A stretch of DNA of 59,689 nucleotides from Streptomyces sp. col6. Lineage in GTDB: Bacteria > Actinomycetota > Actinomycetes > Streptomycetales > Streptomycetaceae. Made by a program: the position numbers and the translations under genes. The stretch lies in contig NZ_RDBL01000029.1 in the NCBI RefSeq assembly GCF_008042035.1, forward strand, positions 1,061,411-1,121,099. Reading direction: 5' to 3'. Shown here one piece after another: positions 8,505 through 16,506 of the stretch. Within the stretch, counting starts at the first letter, position 1; each line of letters starts with the position of its first letter. A model generated the notes under the pieces. The model saw only the letters and a program-made list of their open reading frames with translations, searched no databases and was not told where the DNA came from.

Positions 8505-8966
8505 TCAGCGGGCGCGGCGCATCCGCAGCGCGAGGAAGCCGAGACCCATCCCGACCAGGGCGATGCCCGCACCGAGGGACACCTGCTGCACCCGCTCGAC
8601 GGTCGCCCCGTTCAGCGCCTGGCGCCCCATGGGCAGAGGATCGTGGAAGTCGTCCGGGTCCGGCGTGAAGGAGGGCACGGCGGCCGGCTCGGACGCCTCG
8701 GGGCGCTGTTCGCGGTCCTCCAGCGCGTCCTGCCGGGCCACCTCGGCGGCCGACCGGCCGGGCCGCTGCCGCCCGGCCCCGGCGGGCCACCCGGCGAAGG
8801 GCGACTGCATGTCCCCGGCGTGCGGCGAACCGCTGGAGGAGGCCGAGGGAGAGGGGGAGGACGCCCCGGAGGCATCTGCAGCCGCCGCCCCCAGGGCCGC
8901 GGCCGCCGTCAGCGACAGGCAGACCACGCCCCGGGAGCAGCGCGCGCGGAGCGGTCCCGAAGCCAT
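8505..8966 (-). CDS. Small secreted, C-terminally membrane-anchored protein
   Basis: A 153-residue protein without a recognisable enzyme domain. It has an N-terminal signal sequence (RARCSRGVVCLSLTAAAALGAAAA, about residues 6-29) and a Ser/Pro/Ala-rich low-complexity stretch. An acidic external segment includes SFTPDPDDFHDPLPMG. One C-terminal TM (VSLGAGIALVGMGLGFLALR) is followed by MRRAR. This resembles a cell-wall anchor but lacks an LPXTG sorting motif. Start chosen at ATG 8966 because the signal peptide follows directly. It lies 80 bp downstream of a Ser/Thr kinase on the same strand and could be co-transcribed. Function unknown. Confidence 0.72.
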   Translation of the reverse strand: MASGPLRARCSRGVVCLSLTAAAALGAAAADASGASSPSPSASSSGSPHAGDMQSPFAGWPAGAGRQRPGRSAAEVARQDALEDREQRPEASEPAAVPSFTPDPDDFHDPLPMGRQALNGATVERVQQVSLGAGIALVGMGLGFLALRMRRAR

Positions 8967-9046
8967 GCGGCCACCGTCACACGCACCGGCGCGACCGGCA
9001 CCTCGGGTGCGGCGTACGGATGGCTGCCGCCCGCCCGGGGAGAGAA

Positions 9047-10690
9047 CTACGCGGGGTCGCCCGTGGCGATCTCCAGCTCGAAGTGGGCGCCGGTCTTCGG
9101 GATCGCGGCCCCGGACGACGGGAACTGGTTGATGACCTGGTCCTCCGCGTACGCGTTGCCCGGGACCTTCTTCACCTTGAGCGTCCAGCCCGCCGCGTCC
9201 GCGCAGGCGCGTACCGAGAGGATGTCCTTGTACATGAAGCTCGGGGCGTCGACCTTCTGCGGGTCGTCGGTGTCCTCGTATGCGTCCGTGCACTTCTCGG
9301 AGTCGATCGTCCGGTTGCGTTCCGGATCACGGTGCTCGCCGGACGCGGGGGACTCGCTGGCCTTGCCCTCTGCGCCGCCCTTGTCGTCGCCGTTGAGCGC
9401 GATGACCGTGATCAGGCCGCCGATCGCGACCAGCGCGACGACGATCGAGCCGATGATCACCGGCATGTTCCGCTTGGAGCCGCCGCCCGACGCCGGGCTC
9501 GACGTCGTCTGAGGGGAGATCGTGTACGGCGCCGGCGTCTGGTGGTGCAGCGGCGCGGGGTTCGCGTAGGCCGGGGCCGCCGTCTGCGGGTAGCCGTAGG
9601 ACGGGTTGGTGGCCGGGGCCGGAGTGGCCGGACCGTAAGGGCCGTGCTGGGACTGGTACGGCCCCGGCTGGTACGGCGTCTGGACGCTCTGCGGGGAGGG
9701 CGCGGACTGGTCGACCGGCGGGAAGACCGCCGAACCGACACCGGAGCCGCTGTTCGCCGGGGCACCGGCGTTCCCGACGATCACCGGGGCACCGGTGTGG
9801 CCACTGGCGCTCAGCACACGAGCGATCTCGTCCTGCATGGCCGCCGCGCTCGGGAAGCGCTCGTTCGGGTTCTTCTTCAGCGCGCGGGCGACGAGGGCGT
9901 CCATCGCCGGGGTCAGCGAGCGGTTGATCGTCGACGGGGCGACGGGCTCCTCCTGCACATGCGCGTACGCGATGGCGAGCGGGGAGTCCGCGTCGAAGGG
10001 GATGCGGCCGGTCAGCAGCTGGAAGAGCATGATGCCGACCGAGTACAGGTCGGAGCGCGCGTCCACCCCGCGGCCCAGGGCCTGTTCGGGGGAGAGGTAC
10101 TGCGGGGTGCCGACGACCATGCCGGTCTGCGTCATCGACGTGACGCCCGACTGCATGGCGCGGGCGATGCCGAAGTCCATGACCTTCACGACGCCGCGCT
10201 TGGTCACCATGACGTTGCCCGGCTTGATGTCGCGGTGCACCAGGCCCATTTCGTGGCTGGTGTCCAGCGCGGCCAGCACGTCCGAGGTGACCTTGAGCGC
10301 CTTGTCGGCCGGCATCGCGCCCTGGGCGCGGATGTCCGCCGCCAGGACGGAGCCGAGCGGCTGGCCCTCGACGTACTCCATGACGATGTACGGCATCAGC
10401 GCGCCGCCGAGCTCGTCCTCGCCCGTGTCGAACACCGAGACGATGTTGGTGTGCTGGAGCTTGGCGACGGCCTGCGCCTCGCGGCGGAAGCGCTCGCGGA
10501 AGGACTGCTCACGGCCCAGCTCGGTGTGCAGGGTCTTGATCGCGACCTGCCGGTCGAGCGCGGAGTCGTACGCCAGATATACGGACGCCATTCCGCCTTC
10601 GCCGAGCAGATCACGCAGCTGGTAGCGGCCGCCGGCGACCGAACCGCCCGCGTAGCGACCCTGTGTACCGTGTGCGCCGTCCTGGCTCAT
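9047..10690 (-). CDS. Transmembrane Ser/Thr protein kinase with one PASTA-like domain
   Basis: A 547-residue Hanks-type kinase. Catalytic domain about residues 20-280: glycine loop LGEGGMASVYLAY, VAIK lysine, HRDIKPGN catalytic loop, DFG, and activation segment MTQTGMVVGTPQYLSPEQ with phosphorylatable threonines. A Pro/Gln/Ala/Tyr-rich juxtamembrane linker of about 130 residues follows. One TM helix (MPVIIGSIVVALVAIGGLIT, about 405-425) leads to an external domain with the PASTA-like end QVINQFPSSGAAIPKTG. PASTA domains bind peptidoglycan fragments or lipid II, so a role in cell-wall sensing is plausible. ATG 10690 is chosen because GAGGGGG sits 9 nt upstream; an earlier in-frame ATG at 10720 lacks this. 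It is divergent from a second kinase. Confidence 0.93.
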   Translation of the reverse strand: MSQDGAHGTQGRYAGGSVAGGRYQLRDLLGEGGMASVYLAYDSALDRQVAIKTLHTELGREQSFRERFRREAQAVAKLQHTNIVSVFDTGEDELGGALMPYIVMEYVEGQPLGSVLAADIRAQGAMPADKALKVTSDVLAALDTSHEMGLVHRDIKPGNVMVTKRGVVKVMDFGIARAMQSGVTSMTQTGMVVGTPQYLSPEQALGRGVDARSDLYSVGIMLFQLLTGRIPFDADSPLAIAYAHVQEEPVAPSTINRSLTPAMDALVARALKKNPNERFPSAAAMQDEIARVLSASGHTGAPVIVGNAGAPANSGSGVGSAVFPPVDQSAPSPQSVQTPYQPGPYQSQHGPYGPATPAPATNPSYGYPQTAAPAYANPAPLHHQTPAPYTISPQTTSSPASGGGSKRNMPVIIGSIVVALVAIGGLITVIALNGDDKGGAEGKASESPASGEHRDPERNRTIDSEKCTDAYEDTDDPQKVDAPSFMYKDILSVRACADAAGWTLKVKKVPGNAYAEDQVINQFPSSGAAIPKTGAHFELEIATGDPA

Positions 10691-11050
10691 GACTTGCTTC
10701 CCCCTCGGCGCGCGACTCACGCGAACTCGGCGCGCGACTCACGCGATGATCCGTATTACTGGCCAAGTCTGCCCGAGGGGTACGACACGTCAAGCCGGGT
10801 GCCCGTTCCGTGACCGTACGCGCTGGAAGCGTCTCGGAAGCGTTACAGGATCAGCATGGAATTTGCGCCGGTGGCGCGCCAGCCGATTGGATGGCCGGTC
10901 CGGCGCCGGATCGGCCTGTCCGACAGAGGCTGTAGCGTGACGGGGCAATGCGACCGGCAGCGCGGCCGGCACCGCAGCAAGGCACCGTGAGACCCCCGCG
11001 GACGCGCGCGTACACGCGGATCGAGCGGACAGAAACGACGGCGAGGACTG
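10691..11050. promoter_or_regulatory. Divergent promoter region between two Ser/Thr kinase genes
   Basis: 360 bp without a coding signal. It holds the 21-bp tandem duplication at 10704-10746 next to the leftward kinase. It also has a pair of GGAAGCGT direct repeats (10825-10832 and 10836-10843) spaced 11 bp, one helical turn, which suits cooperative binding by an unidentified regulator. No -10/-35 pair is clear enough to name, and no RNA gene is seen. Confidence 0.45.
10704..10746. repeat. 21-bp perfect tandem duplication in the kinase 5' leader
   Basis: Two identical 21-bp copies (CTCGGCGCGCGACTCACGCGA at 10704-10724 and 10726-10746) are separated by one A, giving a 22-bp period. They lie 14-56 nt upstream of the leftward kinase start; the proximal copy abuts its Shine-Dalgarno. 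Confidence 0.85.
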
Positions 11051-12748
11051 ATGGCACCCGAACCCGAAGCAAACGGCGGCGGCGTTCCGGATGGCACCGA
11101 ATCCTGGGGCATCGGCGGCGTCGTCGGAGACGGACGCTACCGGCTGACCCACCGGCTCGGCCGGGGCGGTATGGCCGAGGTGTTCGCGGCGGAGGACGTC
11201 CGGCTGGGACGCACCGTCGCGGTGAAGCTGCTGCGCTCCGATCTCGCCGAGGACCCCGTCTCCAAGGCGCGGTTCACGCGTGAGGCGCAGTCGGTCGCCG
11301 GGCTCAACCACCACGCGGTGGTGGCGGTGTACGACTCCGGCGAGGACACCGTCGCCGGCCAGACCGTCCCGTACATCGTGATGGAGCTGGTCGAGGGCCG
11401 CACGATCCGCGATCTGCTGATCAACGCCGAGGCCCCGCCGCCGGAGCAGGCCCTGATCATCGTCTCCGGGGTGCTGGAGGCGCTCGCCTACTCGCACCAG
11501 CACGGCATCGTGCACCGTGACATCAAGCCCGCCAACGTGATCATCACCCACTCCGGCGCGGTCAAGGTGATGGACTTCGGCATCGCCCGCGCGCTGCACG
11601 GCGCGCAGTCCACGATGACGCAGACCGGCATGGTCATGGGCACGCCGCAGTACCTCTCCCCCGAGCAGGCGCTGGGCAAGGCCGTCGACCACCGCTCCGA
11701 CCTGTACGCCACCGGCTGCCTGCTGTACGAACTGCTGGCGCTGCGGCCCCCGTTCACGGGTGAGACGCCGCTGTCCGTGGTGTACCAGCACGTGCAGGAC
11801 ACCCCGGTCCCGCCGTCGCAGATCCTGGAGTCGGTGCCGCCGGAGCTGGACGGGCTCGTCATGCGCTCGCTGGCGAAGGACCCGGACGACCGCTTCCAGA
11901 GCGCCGAGGAGATGCGCGGGCTGGTCCAGTACGGCCTGCAGATGCTCCAGGTGCAGGGCGGCCACACCGGTACGTGGAACACCGGCCCGGTCCTCCTGAA
12001 CGAGGGCGCCGGCACCCCGCCCCGGGGCATGACCGGCGCCACCCGCGCCATGGGCGGCTACCCGCAGCACGGGGACACCTCGCAGGCCCCGATCCTGCCG
12101 CCGATGAACCCGGACGACGGCGGCTACGACGGCGGCAGCACCCGGCAGGGCGGCGGCGGTCGCGGCAAGCTGTGGCTGTTCGTCGTGCTCGCCCTGATCG
12201 CGATCGGCGCGGGCGTGGCCATCGCGCTCAACGCGGCGGGCGACGGCGGGCAGAAGCACGAGAAGCAGCCGACGGAGACCTCCAGTTCGCCGAAGCCGAC
12301 GGAGGAGTCGCCCACGCCGACGCCGGAGGACACCGAGGACACCGAGCAGCCGGGCGGCAACACGGGCGGCGGCTGGGACGACGACACCCCGGAGCCGTCG
12401 GACACGCCGAGCCAGACGTCCGAGTCCCCCTCGGCCACCACGCCCGACCCGGGCACGGGAGGCACGGAGGACGGCGGCACCGACACCGGCGGCAACAGCA
12501 GCACGGGGACCAACGGGAACAGCAGCAACGGCTCCGGCAACGGCAGCACGGGGACCAACGGCAACACCGGTACCAGCGAGGGCGGCAACACCGGTACCAG
12601 CGACGGCGGCAACACGGGGACCACCGACGGCGGCAACACCGGTACCACCGAGGGCACGACCGAGGGCACGGACGGAGCCGCCGGGGGTGCCGCCGAAGGC
12701 GCGTCCGCGGGAACGGCAGCGGGCGCGGCGGGCTCGGCCACCGGCTGA
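11051..12748 (+). CDS. Transmembrane Ser/Thr protein kinase with repetitive Gly/Asn/Thr ectodomain
   Basis: A 565-residue Hanks-type kinase, paralogous to the divergent neighbour. The catalytic domain is about residues 30-300: LGRGGMAEVFAAE, VAVK, HRDIKPAN, DFG, and MTQTGMVMGTPQYLSPEQALG. One TM helix (LWLFVVLALIAIGAGVAIAL, about 373-392) precedes an external tail of about 170 residues. That tail is acidic Pro/Thr/Glu-rich, then built from GGNTGTS/T-type repeats, and has no PASTA domain. The external part is therefore more like a wall-spanning stalk than a folded sensor. The kinase shares the activation-segment sequence with its neighbour, so cross-phosphorylation is possible. ATG 11051 follows GGCGAGGACTG, a weak Shine-Dalgarno. 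Confidence 0.92.
   Translation: MAPEPEANGGGVPDGTESWGIGGVVGDGRYRLTHRLGRGGMAEVFAAEDVRLGRTVAVKLLRSDLAEDPVSKARFTREAQSVAGLNHHAVVAVYDSGEDTVAGQTVPYIVMELVEGRTIRDLLINAEAPPPEQALIIVSGVLEALAYSHQHGIVHRDIKPANVIITHSGAVKVMDFGIARALHGAQSTMTQTGMVMGTPQYLSPEQALGKAVDHRSDLYATGCLLYELLALRPPFTGETPLSVVYQHVQDTPVPPSQILESVPPELDGLVMRSLAKDPDDRFQSAEEMRGLVQYGLQMLQVQGGHTGTWNTGPVLLNEGAGTPPRGMTGATRAMGGYPQHGDTSQAPILPPMNPDDGGYDGGSTRQGGGGRGKLWLFVVLALIAIGAGVAIALNAAGDGGQKHEKQPTETSSSPKPTEESPTPTPEDTEDTEQPGGNTGGGWDDDTPEPSDTPSQTSESPSATTPDPGTGGTEDGGTDTGGNSSTGTNGNSSNGSGNGSTGTNGNTGTSEGGNTGTSDGGNTGTTDGGNTGTTEGTTEGTDGAAGGAAEGASAGTAAGAAGSATG
12557..12652 (+). repeat. Four 24-bp coding repeats in the kinase tail
   Basis: Four consecutive 24-bp units encode (G)GNTGTSE-type octapeptides; units start at 12557, 12581, 12605 and 12629. 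They are near-identical at DNA level, so copy number is prone to change by slippage or recombination. Confidence 0.85.
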
Positions 12749-12756
12749 CCCTCCGC

Positions 12757-13812
12757 TCACCCCGTGAACGCCGCGCGCACCGCCTCGTACTCGCGCGTCC
12801 ACCAGACCGCCAGGGCCGACACCGCGGGGAACTGCGGGTCGGCCCTCCGGTCGTCCAGGCAGTAGCGCCAGCGCAGTATCCAGAAGTCGTTGAGCCGTTC
12901 CCACCACACCCGGTGCACGGCCGCCGCCAGTTCGGCGGCGTCCGCCCCGGCCGCCCGCCGGTAGGCCCGCGCGTAGACGCGCACCTTCGCCAGGTCCAGC
13001 GCGCCGGCCGGCTGGACGAAGAAGATCGCCGCCGCCCGTACCGCCTCCTCCGCCCGGGGCTGGACGGCCAGCCGGTCCCAGTCGAGGATCGCGACCGGGT
13101 CCGCGCCCCGGTAGAGCACGTTCAGCGGGTGGAAGTCGCCGTGCACCCAGCCGGTGGCGGGCGCCCCCGGATCGGGCGGCCGGCGGTCGGCGTACCGTTC
13201 CAGCAGAACGCGCCGCTCCCGCAGCCGGTGCTCGGCCAGCTCGTCGAAGGCGTCCCGGCGCCCGCGCCCGCGCGCGGCGGCGAGCAGGTCGCCGATCAGC
13301 GCGAAGGTGTCGGCCGCCTCCGGACTCGCGTAACCGGGCGGACGCCCGCCGCAGGACTCCGTCGCCGTGTCCCGCTCGGCCCCCATGACCTGTGCGAGAC
13401 CCGTGTGTACGGCTCCGAGGAGCGTCCCGAGACGCGTGGACTGGGCGAGGGTGAGCTGCGCGCCGCCCCGGTGCAGCCCGTCGACCCAGGGGTGCAGCGC
13501 GTAGCGGCGGCCGGCGATCTCGGTGACGGTCTCGCCGTCGCGGGCCCCCAGCGGCGGGGCGACGGGCACTCCGAGTGACTGGAGGCGCCGGGTCGCGCGG
13601 TGCTGGCGGTCGATGGTGGCGCGGTCGCGGGTGGCATCGTCCGAGTGGTGCTTGAGGAAGTACGAGCCCCGGGTGGTGGACACGCGGTAACCGTGGTTGA
13701 GCAGGCCCTGGGAGAGCGGGGTGCAGGTGAGCGGCTCACCGGCGTCCGGGTAACGGCGAAGCACCTCGCCGACCGGCGGAACCGGTGGGGAGGCAACAGA
13801 TGAGCGCGACAC
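12757..13812 (-). CDS. Aminoglycoside phosphotransferase (APH) family kinase
   Basis: A 351-residue small-molecule kinase of the APH/choline-kinase fold. It has the catalytic loop WVHGDFHPLN (about residues 225-234) and the metal-binding VAILDWD (about 243-249). The N-terminal lobe includes GYRVSTTRGSYFLKHH, in which FLK supplies the ATP-binding lysine. Many chromosomal members act on metabolites such as homoserine, choline or sugars, so the fold does not imply drug resistance. It is convergent with the kinase gene, whose stop lies only 8 bp away, and is followed 15 bp later by a PPOX protein on the same strand. Substrate unknown. Confidence 0.85.
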   Translation of the reverse strand: MSRSSVASPPVPPVGEVLRRYPDAGEPLTCTPLSQGLLNHGYRVSTTRGSYFLKHHSDDATRDRATIDRQHRATRRLQSLGVPVAPPLGARDGETVTEIAGRRYALHPWVDGLHRGGAQLTLAQSTRLGTLLGAVHTGLAQVMGAERDTATESCGGRPPGYASPEAADTFALIGDLLAAARGRGRRDAFDELAEHRLRERRVLLERYADRRPPDPGAPATGWVHGDFHPLNVLYRGADPVAILDWDRLAVQPRAEEAVRAAAIFFVQPAGALDLAKVRVYARAYRRAAGADAAELAAAVHRVWWERLNDFWILRWRYCLDDRRADPQFPAVSALAVWWTREYEAVRAAFTG

Positions 13813-13827
13813 GCGTCAGATGTTAGA

Positions 13828-14253
13828 TCACGCTGCGTTGCGGATCTGCCGGCTTGCGTGGAAGTCCAGAGTGTGCACCGTGACGAAGTGCGGTTCGAGC
13901 CGGAGGTACGAGGGGGCGAACGGCTCGCCGTTGACCTCGACGGGGGCGGGCCCGAAGCGCTCGCGCTGGGCCGGGGTCGGCTCGACGATCCGGGCGGGCC
14001 CGGTGAACTGCACGGACCACAGGTCCTCGGTGCCGACGGGGGCCGTGTTGAAGTTGTCCGCGCCGTAGGCCACGACCGCGCCGTCGCAGGCGCCGTGATG
14101 GCCGAGACCGCTGTGCATGCGCAGCACGACGCGGCCGTCGATCACGATGTGCCGGGCCACCGTCAGCATCGGGAGGGCCCGCATGCTGGTCGCCAGCCGG
14201 CCGTAGGGGACCCGGCCGAGCAGGTCGATCGCGTGGAGTTCCTCGTGGGACAT
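13828..14253 (-). CDS. Pyridoxamine 5'-phosphate oxidase-family (PPOX) flavin-binding protein
   Basis: A 141-residue split-barrel protein of the PPOX/Rv-type family. N-terminal LLGRVPYGRLATSMRALPML is the typical first strand pair; VLRMHSGLGHHGACDGAVVAYGAD and WSVQFTGPARIVEPT follow. Such proteins bind FMN or F420 and often act as small reductases, or are orphan members of oxygen- or NO-stress regulons. ATG 14253 gives MSHEELHAIDLLG. GGAAGG lies only 1 nt before it, so GTG 14262 (in frame) is a real alternative. A DosR-type inverted repeat lies about 60 bp upstream, and the next gene upstream encodes a DosR-like regulator. Confidence 0.82.
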   Translation of the reverse strand: MSHEELHAIDLLGRVPYGRLATSMRALPMLTVARHIVIDGRVVLRMHSGLGHHGACDGAVVAYGADNFNTAPVGTEDLWSVQFTGPARIVEPTPAQRERFGPAPVEVNGEPFAPSYLRLEPHFVTVHTLDFHASRQIRNAA

Positions 14254-14313
14254 GCCTTCCACTGTCGGCCACGGTGTGAGGGCCGGATAAGAGGCCGGGG
14301 CCCCCGTTTCGCC

Positions 14314-14327
14314 GGGACCAAAGTCCC
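14314..14327. promoter_or_regulatory. Candidate DosR/DevR-type box upstream of the PPOX gene
   Basis: GGGACCAAAGTCCC is an inverted repeat (GGGAC/GTCCC). It fits 13 of 14 positions of the mycobacterial DosR core GGGACTWWAGTCCC. It lies between the DosR-like regulator gene and the PPOX start, at promoter distance from the latter. I saw no second copy in the window. Confidence 0.6.
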
Positions 14328-14340
14328 TCCCGGCTCCCTC

Positions 14341-15018
14341 TCAGCGCTTCTCCGCCTGGAGCCGTGCCACGTACGCGGCGGCCTGCGAGCGGCGCTCCAT
14401 GCCCAGCTTGGACAGCAGACTGGAGACATAGTTCTTGATGGTCTTCTCGGCGAGGTGCAGCCGTTCGCCGATCACCCGGTTGGTCAGGCCCTCGCCGATC
14501 AGGTCGAGGATCTTGCGCTCCTGGTCCGTGAGGCTCTCCAGCTTCTCGTCGTTCTGCCCCCGCTTCCCCTCGCGCAGCCGCTCCAGCACGCGGGCGGTGG
14601 CGACCGGGTCGAGCAGCGACTTGCCGGCCGCCACGTCCCGTACGGCCGTCAGCAGCTCGTTGCCGCGGATGGCCTTGAGCACATAGCCGGCGGCGCCCGC
14701 CATGATCGCGTCGAACAGCGCCTCGTCATCGGCGTACGAGGTCAGCATCAGGCAGTTGATGGAGTCGTCCTGGGAGCGGATCTCGCGGCAGACCTCCACC
14801 CCGCTGCCGTCCGGCAGCCGCACGTCGAGCACGGCCACATCGGGGCGGACCGCCGGAATCCGCGCCAGCGCGTCCGCCGCCGTCCCGGCCTCGCCGACCA
14901 CCTCGATGTCGTCCTCCATCGAGAGCAGCTCGTGGACCCCGCGCCGGACGACTTCATGATCGTCGAGCAGAAATACGGTGATTTTTCCTTCTTCGCGCAC
15001 AATCGCAGTCTCACACAC
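14341..15018 (-). CDS. NarL/DosR-family orphan response regulator
   Basis: A 225-residue response regulator. The receiver domain has the acidic pair in VFLLDDHEVV, phospho-acceptor Asp in AVLDVRLPDGSG (about residue 63), switch Thr in MLTSYADD, and Lys in YVLKAI. The C-terminal LuxR-type HTH is LTDQERKILDLIGEGLTNRV through LAEKTIKNYVSSLLSKLGM. The closest known group is DosR/DevR, the hypoxia and NO regulators. No histidine kinase is adjacent, so it is an orphan. From memory, the S. coelicolor gene in this position beside bkd is the orphan SCO3818. GTG 15018 has AAGGGG 5-6 nt upstream. It is divergent from bkdA. Confidence 0.9.
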   Translation of the reverse strand: MCETAIVREEGKITVFLLDDHEVVRRGVHELLSMEDDIEVVGEAGTAADALARIPAVRPDVAVLDVRLPDGSGVEVCREIRSQDDSINCLMLTSYADDEALFDAIMAGAAGYVLKAIRGNELLTAVRDVAAGKSLLDPVATARVLERLREGKRGQNDEKLESLTDQERKILDLIGEGLTNRVIGERLHLAEKTIKNYVSSLLSKLGMERRSQAAAYVARLQAEKR

Positions 15019-15340
15019 TCACCCCTTCCCTGCCGCTGCCGCGCGGGATAACGTGCCGTTGTTCCGGCGGCCTGCGAGGCTGTGATCAGTGCTGTGACCA
15101 GCGAGACTCCCCGAATTCTTCGATTTACTTGGATATCCAAGCAAAATCGCAGGTCAGGAAGGGTTTCGCAGTTACGGGACCCACTGGGTAACGTGCCTTG
15201 GACAGGGCGCTCGCCGGGGCACCTGTCACGCCTGTTTCCCGGACCGAGCGGCACCCACCCCGTGCACGGGTACGGACACAGGCGAGCCGCACTGGTCTCC
15301 CGGCAGACCCCGGGGGCCGGACCGACGGAGGAGCACGCAC
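15019..15340. promoter_or_regulatory. Divergent regulatory region between response regulator and bkd operon
   Basis: 322 bp without a gene. The clearest element is the perfect palindrome CTTGGATATCCAAG (15128-15141), nested in outer arms CGATTT (15121-15126) and AAATCG (15144-15149). A second inverted repeat, GTTAC-N12-GTAAC, lies at 15171-15192. A TAACGTGCC motif occurs twice (near 15052 and 15188). Any of these may serve bkd control; Lrp/AsnC-type BkdR proteins are known regulators of bkd operons, but assignment here is inference. Confidence 0.5.
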
Positions 15341-16504
15341 GTGACCGTGGAGAGCACTGCTGCCGCGCGTAAACCGCGACGCAGCAGCAAGCGGACCAGC
15401 GCCGCGAAAACGCCCGCGAAGACGCCGGAGGGTTCCACGCCCGAGCTCGTACAGCTGCTGACGCCCGAGGGCGAGCGGGTCGAGCACCCGGACTACTCGA
15501 TCGACCTGAGCGCGGACGAGCTGCGCGCCCTGTACCGGGACATGGTCCTCACCCGCCGCTTCGACGCCGAGGCCACCGCCCTCCAGCGCCAGGGCGAGCT
15601 GGGGCTGTGGGCCTCGCTGCTGGGCCAGGAGGCCGCCCAGATCGGCTCCGGCCGGGCCCTGCGCGACGACGACTACGTCTTCCCGACCTACCGTGAGCAC
15701 GGTGTGGCCTGGTGCCGGGGCGTCGACCCGACGAACCTGCTCGGGATGTTCCGCGGTGTGAACCACGGCGGCTGGGACCCGAACACCAACAACTTCCACC
15801 TGTACACGATCGTCATCGGCTCGCAGACCCTGCACGCCACCGGTTACGCCATGGGCGTGGCCAAGGACGGCGCGGACTCGGCCGTGATCGCGTACTTCGG
15901 GGACGGCGCCTCCAGCCAGGGCGACGTCGCGGAGGCCTTCACCTTCTCCGCCGTCTACAACGCCCCGGTCGTGTTCTTCTGCCAGAACAACCAGTGGGCG
16001 ATCTCCGAGCCCACCGAGAAGCAGACCCGGGTGCCGCTCTACCAGCGCGCCCAGGGCTTCGGCTTCCCCGGCGTCCGGGTCGACGGCAACGACGTCCTGG
16101 CCTGCCTGGCCGTCACCCGCTCCGCCCTGGAGCGCGCCCGGCGCGGCGAGGGCCCGACCCTGGTCGAGGCGTTCACGTACCGCATGGGCGCGCACACCAC
16201 CTCCGACGACCCGACGAAGTACCGGGCCGACGAGGAGCGCGCGTCCTGGGAGGCCAAGGACCCGATCCTGCGCCTGCGCACGTATCTGGAGCGGGAGGGT
16301 GCGGCCGACGAGGCGTTCTTCACCGCCCTCGACGAGGAGAGCGAGGCCCTCGGCAAGCGCGTCCGCGAGGCCGTACGGGCGATGCCCGACCCGGACCGGA
16401 TGGCGATCTTCGACCACGCCTACGCCGACGGCAACCCGCTCGTCGACGAGGAGCGCGCCGAATTCGCCGCCTACCAGGCTTCGTTCGCCGAGGAGGGCAA
16501 GTAA
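15341..16504 (+). CDS. bkdA: Branched-chain 2-oxoacid dehydrogenase E1 alpha subunit
   Basis: A 387-residue thiamine-diphosphate-dependent E1 alpha subunit. It decarboxylates keto acids from Val, Leu and Ile to feed branched acyl-CoA starters into fatty-acid and polyketide synthesis. A Lys/Ala/Ser-rich N-terminal extension of about 35 residues precedes the core. Typical motifs are LTRRFDAEATALQRQGELG, YREHG, the ThDP-binding FGDGASSQGDVAEAF through NNQW, and the phosphorylation-loop-like YRMGAHTTSDDPTKYR. GTG 15341 has GGAGGAG 8 nt upstream. It is first of three tightly spaced genes (2 bp and 10 bp gaps) encoding E1 alpha, E1 beta and E2. No E3 gene is present, so a shared lipoamide dehydrogenase must be encoded elsewhere. 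Confidence 0.93.
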   Translation: MTVESTAAARKPRRSSKRTSAAKTPAKTPEGSTPELVQLLTPEGERVEHPDYSIDLSADELRALYRDMVLTRRFDAEATALQRQGELGLWASLLGQEAAQIGSGRALRDDDYVFPTYREHGVAWCRGVDPTNLLGMFRGVNHGGWDPNTNNFHLYTIVIGSQTLHATGYAMGVAKDGADSAVIAYFGDGASSQGDVAEAFTFSAVYNAPVVFFCQNNQWAISEPTEKQTRVPLYQRAQGFGFPGVRVDGNDVLACLAVTRSALERARRGEGPTLVEAFTYRMGAHTTSDDPTKYRADEERASWEAKDPILRLRTYLEREGAADEAFFTALDEESEALGKRVREAVRAMPDPDRMAIFDHAYADGNPLVDEERAEFAAYQASFAEEGK

Positions 16505-16506
16505 CC

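Noticed and set aside
12757..13812. APH-family gene as an antibiotic-resistance determinant
   Set aside because: The fold is shared by many metabolic kinases and no resistance-specific features or mobile context are present.
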